Shown here in pieces: positions 62,377-64,000 of a stretch of DNA of 64,000 nucleotides. The notes under the pieces were generated by a model that was given only the letters and a program-made list of their open reading frames with translations, was not told the DNA's origin and did not search any database. The stretch's first letter is position 1. Every line of letters starts with the position of its first letter. The stretch covers positions 124,001 to 188,000 of the forward strand of contig NZ_MTSB01000005.1 in NCBI RefSeq assembly GCF_002093745.1, given 5' to 3'. Both the position numbers and the translations under genes were made by a program. Source of the stretch: Pseudomonas graminis. GTDB lineage: Bacteria > Pseudomonadota > Gammaproteobacteria > Pseudomonadales > Pseudomonadaceae.

Positions 62377-63162
62377 TTACCTGTACATGATCGCCACGGC
62401 GCGAACGAAACCTGCCGAGGCATGCTTGATCTTATACGGAAAGCAGGACACCTCGAATCCGTGGTCCGGCAGGCTCTCCAGGTTAGCCAGCTTTTCCATC
62501 TGGCCATAACCGATGTCACGACCGGCCTTGTGTCCCTCCCAAATGATCGAGGCATCACCGCTGACAAGAAAGCGCTCGCGGGTTGACTTGAAGGGAGCAT
62601 CCCAACTCCAGGCATCAGTGCCGACCACTCGCACGCCACGTTCGAGCAGGTATAGCGTGGCCTCGCGGCCCATCCCAATGCCGGCATCCAGGTAACCCGG
62701 TTGGCCGAAGATTGCCCCGGCACGGGTATTGACCAGCACGATGTCCAGCGGCTGAAGGTTGTGGCCAATGCGGGCAAGTTCCGTTTCGACTTCAAGCGCG
62801 CTGACCACATGGCCATCCGGCAGATGACGAAAGTCCAACTTGACCCCCGGTTGCAGGCACCACTCCAGTGGCAGTTCGTCAATGCCGTAGGCCGGTTTTC
62901 CGCCATCGGTCGTCGAGGCGTAGTGCCAGGGTGCGTCCATATGCGTACCGCTATGGGTGGTGATCTGCAGGCGCTCCGCAGCCCAGGCTTCATGGCCTGG
63001 CAAATCCTCCAGGCGCAGGCCAGGGAACATCGCCAGCAGTTCAGGGGCGCCGCTCTGGTGATCGACATAATCGATCTTGGGTAACAGCGGTGGCGGGTCA
63101 GTATGAGGGTTGTTGTCCAGAGTGACCGACAAGTCGATCAAGCAGCGTTTAGGTTTATGCAT
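62377..63162 (-). CDS. Cyclase-family metal hydrolase (kynurenine-formamidase-like)
   Basis: 261 residues from ATG 63162. LIDLSVTLDNNPHTDPPPLL at the N-terminus and ITTHSGTHMDAPWHY (HxGTHxDxPxH), the metal-binding motif of the cyclase family, are intact; RVVGTDAWSWDAPFKSTRE is a second conserved segment. Family members hydrolyse formylkynurenine or cyclic amides, or act in polyketide or aromatic breakdown. Coupled by 8 bp overlap to the upstream FAH-family gene, which suggests a ring-cleavage or side-chain degradation pathway. The exact substrate is unknown. Confidence 0.85.
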   Translation of the reverse strand: MHKPKRCLIDLSVTLDNNPHTDPPPLLPKIDYVDHQSGAPELLAMFPGLRLEDLPGHEAWAAERLQITTHSGTHMDAPWHYASTTDGGKPAYGIDELPLEWCLQPGVKLDFRHLPDGHVVSALEVETELARIGHNLQPLDIVLVNTRAGAIFGQPGYLDAGIGMGREATLYLLERGVRVVGTDAWSWDAPFKSTRERFLVSGDASIIWEGHKAGRDIGYGQMEKLANLESLPDHGFEVSCFPYKIKHASAGFVRAVAIMYR

Positions 63163-64000
63163 GGCGAACCTTCTGGGCAACGATACGTTGGTCAATGGCG
63201 CCGAACAGGGTGTCGCCCTCTTCGTTCAAGGCCTCGATGCGCACGCGGTCACCAAAGCGCATAAAAGGGGTACGCGCCTGGCCGCAGTCGATCATTTCAA
63301 GCGCGCGACGCTCGGAAATGCAGGCTGAACCTGCCTCAGGGTCGCGATTGGATACGGTGCCGGAACCAATGATGGTCCCAGCCCGCAGACGCCGGGTTCT
63401 GGCCGCATGGGCGATCAGATCAGCAAAACTGAAGTTCATCTCGGCGCCACTGGGCTGGCCAAACCACTCTTCGTTAAGGCTTATCCACAACGACAGGCAA
63501 ACACGACCGTCTCGCCAGGCACTGCCCAGCTCATCCGGGGTCAACGCCACGGGCGAAAAGCTTGAAGATGGTTTGGCCTGGAGAAAGCCGAAGCCGGACT
63601 TGATCTCCCTCTGGATAAAGCCCCGCAGGCTGACGTCGTTGACCAGCATGACCAACCGCACGTACTGCAGCGCTTCATCGACCGGGCAGCCCATGGGCAC
63701 CTCGTCGACAATTACCGCGAACTCGCCTTCGAAATCGATACCGTCGTCCTCGCTGGGCAACACCACATCGGCGCAAGGGCCAAGGAAGTCATCCGAGGCG
63801 CCCTGATACATCACAGGAATATGCTCTTGCGCCTGCTCGGGCAGATTGAAGGCACGCTGGATCAGGTGACCATGATTGAGAAAGGCCGAGCCGTCACACC
63901 ACTGCGGTGCGCGTGGCAGCGGCGCTGCGGCCTGCGAGGGAATGAACGGGAAGCTGTCACACGCTTCGCCGAGGTTCAAGCTCTCGCTCAAACGCTGTAG
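63155..64000 (-). CDS. Fumarylacetoacetate hydrolase (FAH) family protein, 5' end outside window
   Basis: The frame stays open to the window edge, so the start (about 40-60 residues more) lies outside. Visible metal-binding motifs are DFEGEFAVIVDEVPMGCPVD (the Asp/Glu set) and VMLVNDVSLRGFIQREIKSG; FGFLQAKPSSSFSPVALTPD is the substrate loop, GTIIGSGTVSNRDPEAGSAC the conserved C-terminal segment. FAH enzymes hydrolyse or decarboxylate beta-diketo acids in aromatic catabolism. Operon with the cyclase-family gene. Confidence 0.88.
   Translation of the reverse strand, partial: LQRLSESLNLGEACDSFPFIPSQAAAPLPRAPQWCDGSAFLNHGHLIQRAFNLPEQAQEHIPVMYQGASDDFLGPCADVVLPSEDDGIDFEGEFAVIVDEVPMGCPVDEALQYVRLVMLVNDVSLRGFIQREIKSGFGFLQAKPSSSFSPVALTPDELGSAWRDGRVCLSLWISLNEEWFGQPSGAEMNFSFADLIAHAARTRRLRAGTIIGSGTVSNRDPEAGSACISERRALEMIDCGQARTPFMRFGDRVRIEALNEEGDTLFGAIDQRIVAQKVRHA

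Overview
The window looks like chromosomal DNA of a fluorescent plant-associated pseudomonad, most likely the Pseudomonas syringae group. The basis is protein-level recognition of typical pseudomonad loci (modABC, a MesD/MesX methionine synthase pair, SfnB-type sulfur enzymes, xylRAFGH), high GC with short AT-rich inserts, and compact operons with ATGA-type overlaps. No marker gene fixes the species, so this is inference.

Layout. 1-4.1 kb: the 5' part of a GH13 glycosidase, a LysR regulator split by a frameshift at an A8 run, a DJ-1/PfpI protein and a divergent GlxA-type AraC regulator. 4.07-16.3 kb: a ten-gene minus-strand operon, the most interesting part. In transcription order it encodes a small cupin, a methionyl-tRNA-synthetase-like enzyme, a DAO-type flavoenzyme, a signal-less binding-protein-like protein, an amino-acid N-hydroxylase, an SbnA-SbnB fusion (2,3-diaminopropionate synthesis), a large FAD/NAD-binding protein, a LysE exporter, an iron-type alcohol dehydrogenase and a serine hydrolase. 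The N-hydroxylase + cupin + MetRS-like + DAO set matches the known N-N bond (hydrazine) forming machinery, which points to an uncharacterised hydrazine-type or diazo-type metabolite built with diaminopropionate.

16.6-24.9 kb: a tyrosine recombinase, an orphan MbcA/ParS/Xre antitoxin, acuI and its TetR repressor with two matching operators, a nitronate monooxygenase, modABC behind a perfect ModE-type box, and a type IB topoisomerase. 25.1-28.4 kb: tRNA-Leu(TAA) and its terminator, whose 3' part recurs in decayed form about 3.2 kb downstream. The segment between carries an extra trpC-like gene, a MEKHLA protein and a cytochrome c. 28.5-35.8 kb: an LPMO-like protein without a signal peptide, a VOC protein, an IPNS-type dioxygenase, an isochorismatase-like hydrolase, a lipoprotein, tRNA-Cys, a tannase-family esterase and a broken OprM-type gene.

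35.9-45.2 kb: sulfur-scavenging flavoenzymes (LLM monooxygenase, SfnB and relatives) with candidate sigma-54 promoters on both sides of a divergent intergenic region, then a four-gene ribose-type ABC transporter. 45.5-53.7 kb: a VirK protein, a C1-family peptidase, then xylR and xylAFGH, where xylG has a stop at codon 4 of its expected reading frame. 53.7-58.7 kb: 2-deoxyribose utilisation (deoC, a DeoR-type regulator, deoX-, deoP- and deoK-like genes) with a perfect 16-bp palindrome before deoK. 58.8-64 kb: a truncated flavin reductase, mesD and mesX (folate-independent methionine synthesis), IS3-family and MTHFR-C remnants, then a cyclase-family hydrolase and an FAH-family hydrolase running off the window.
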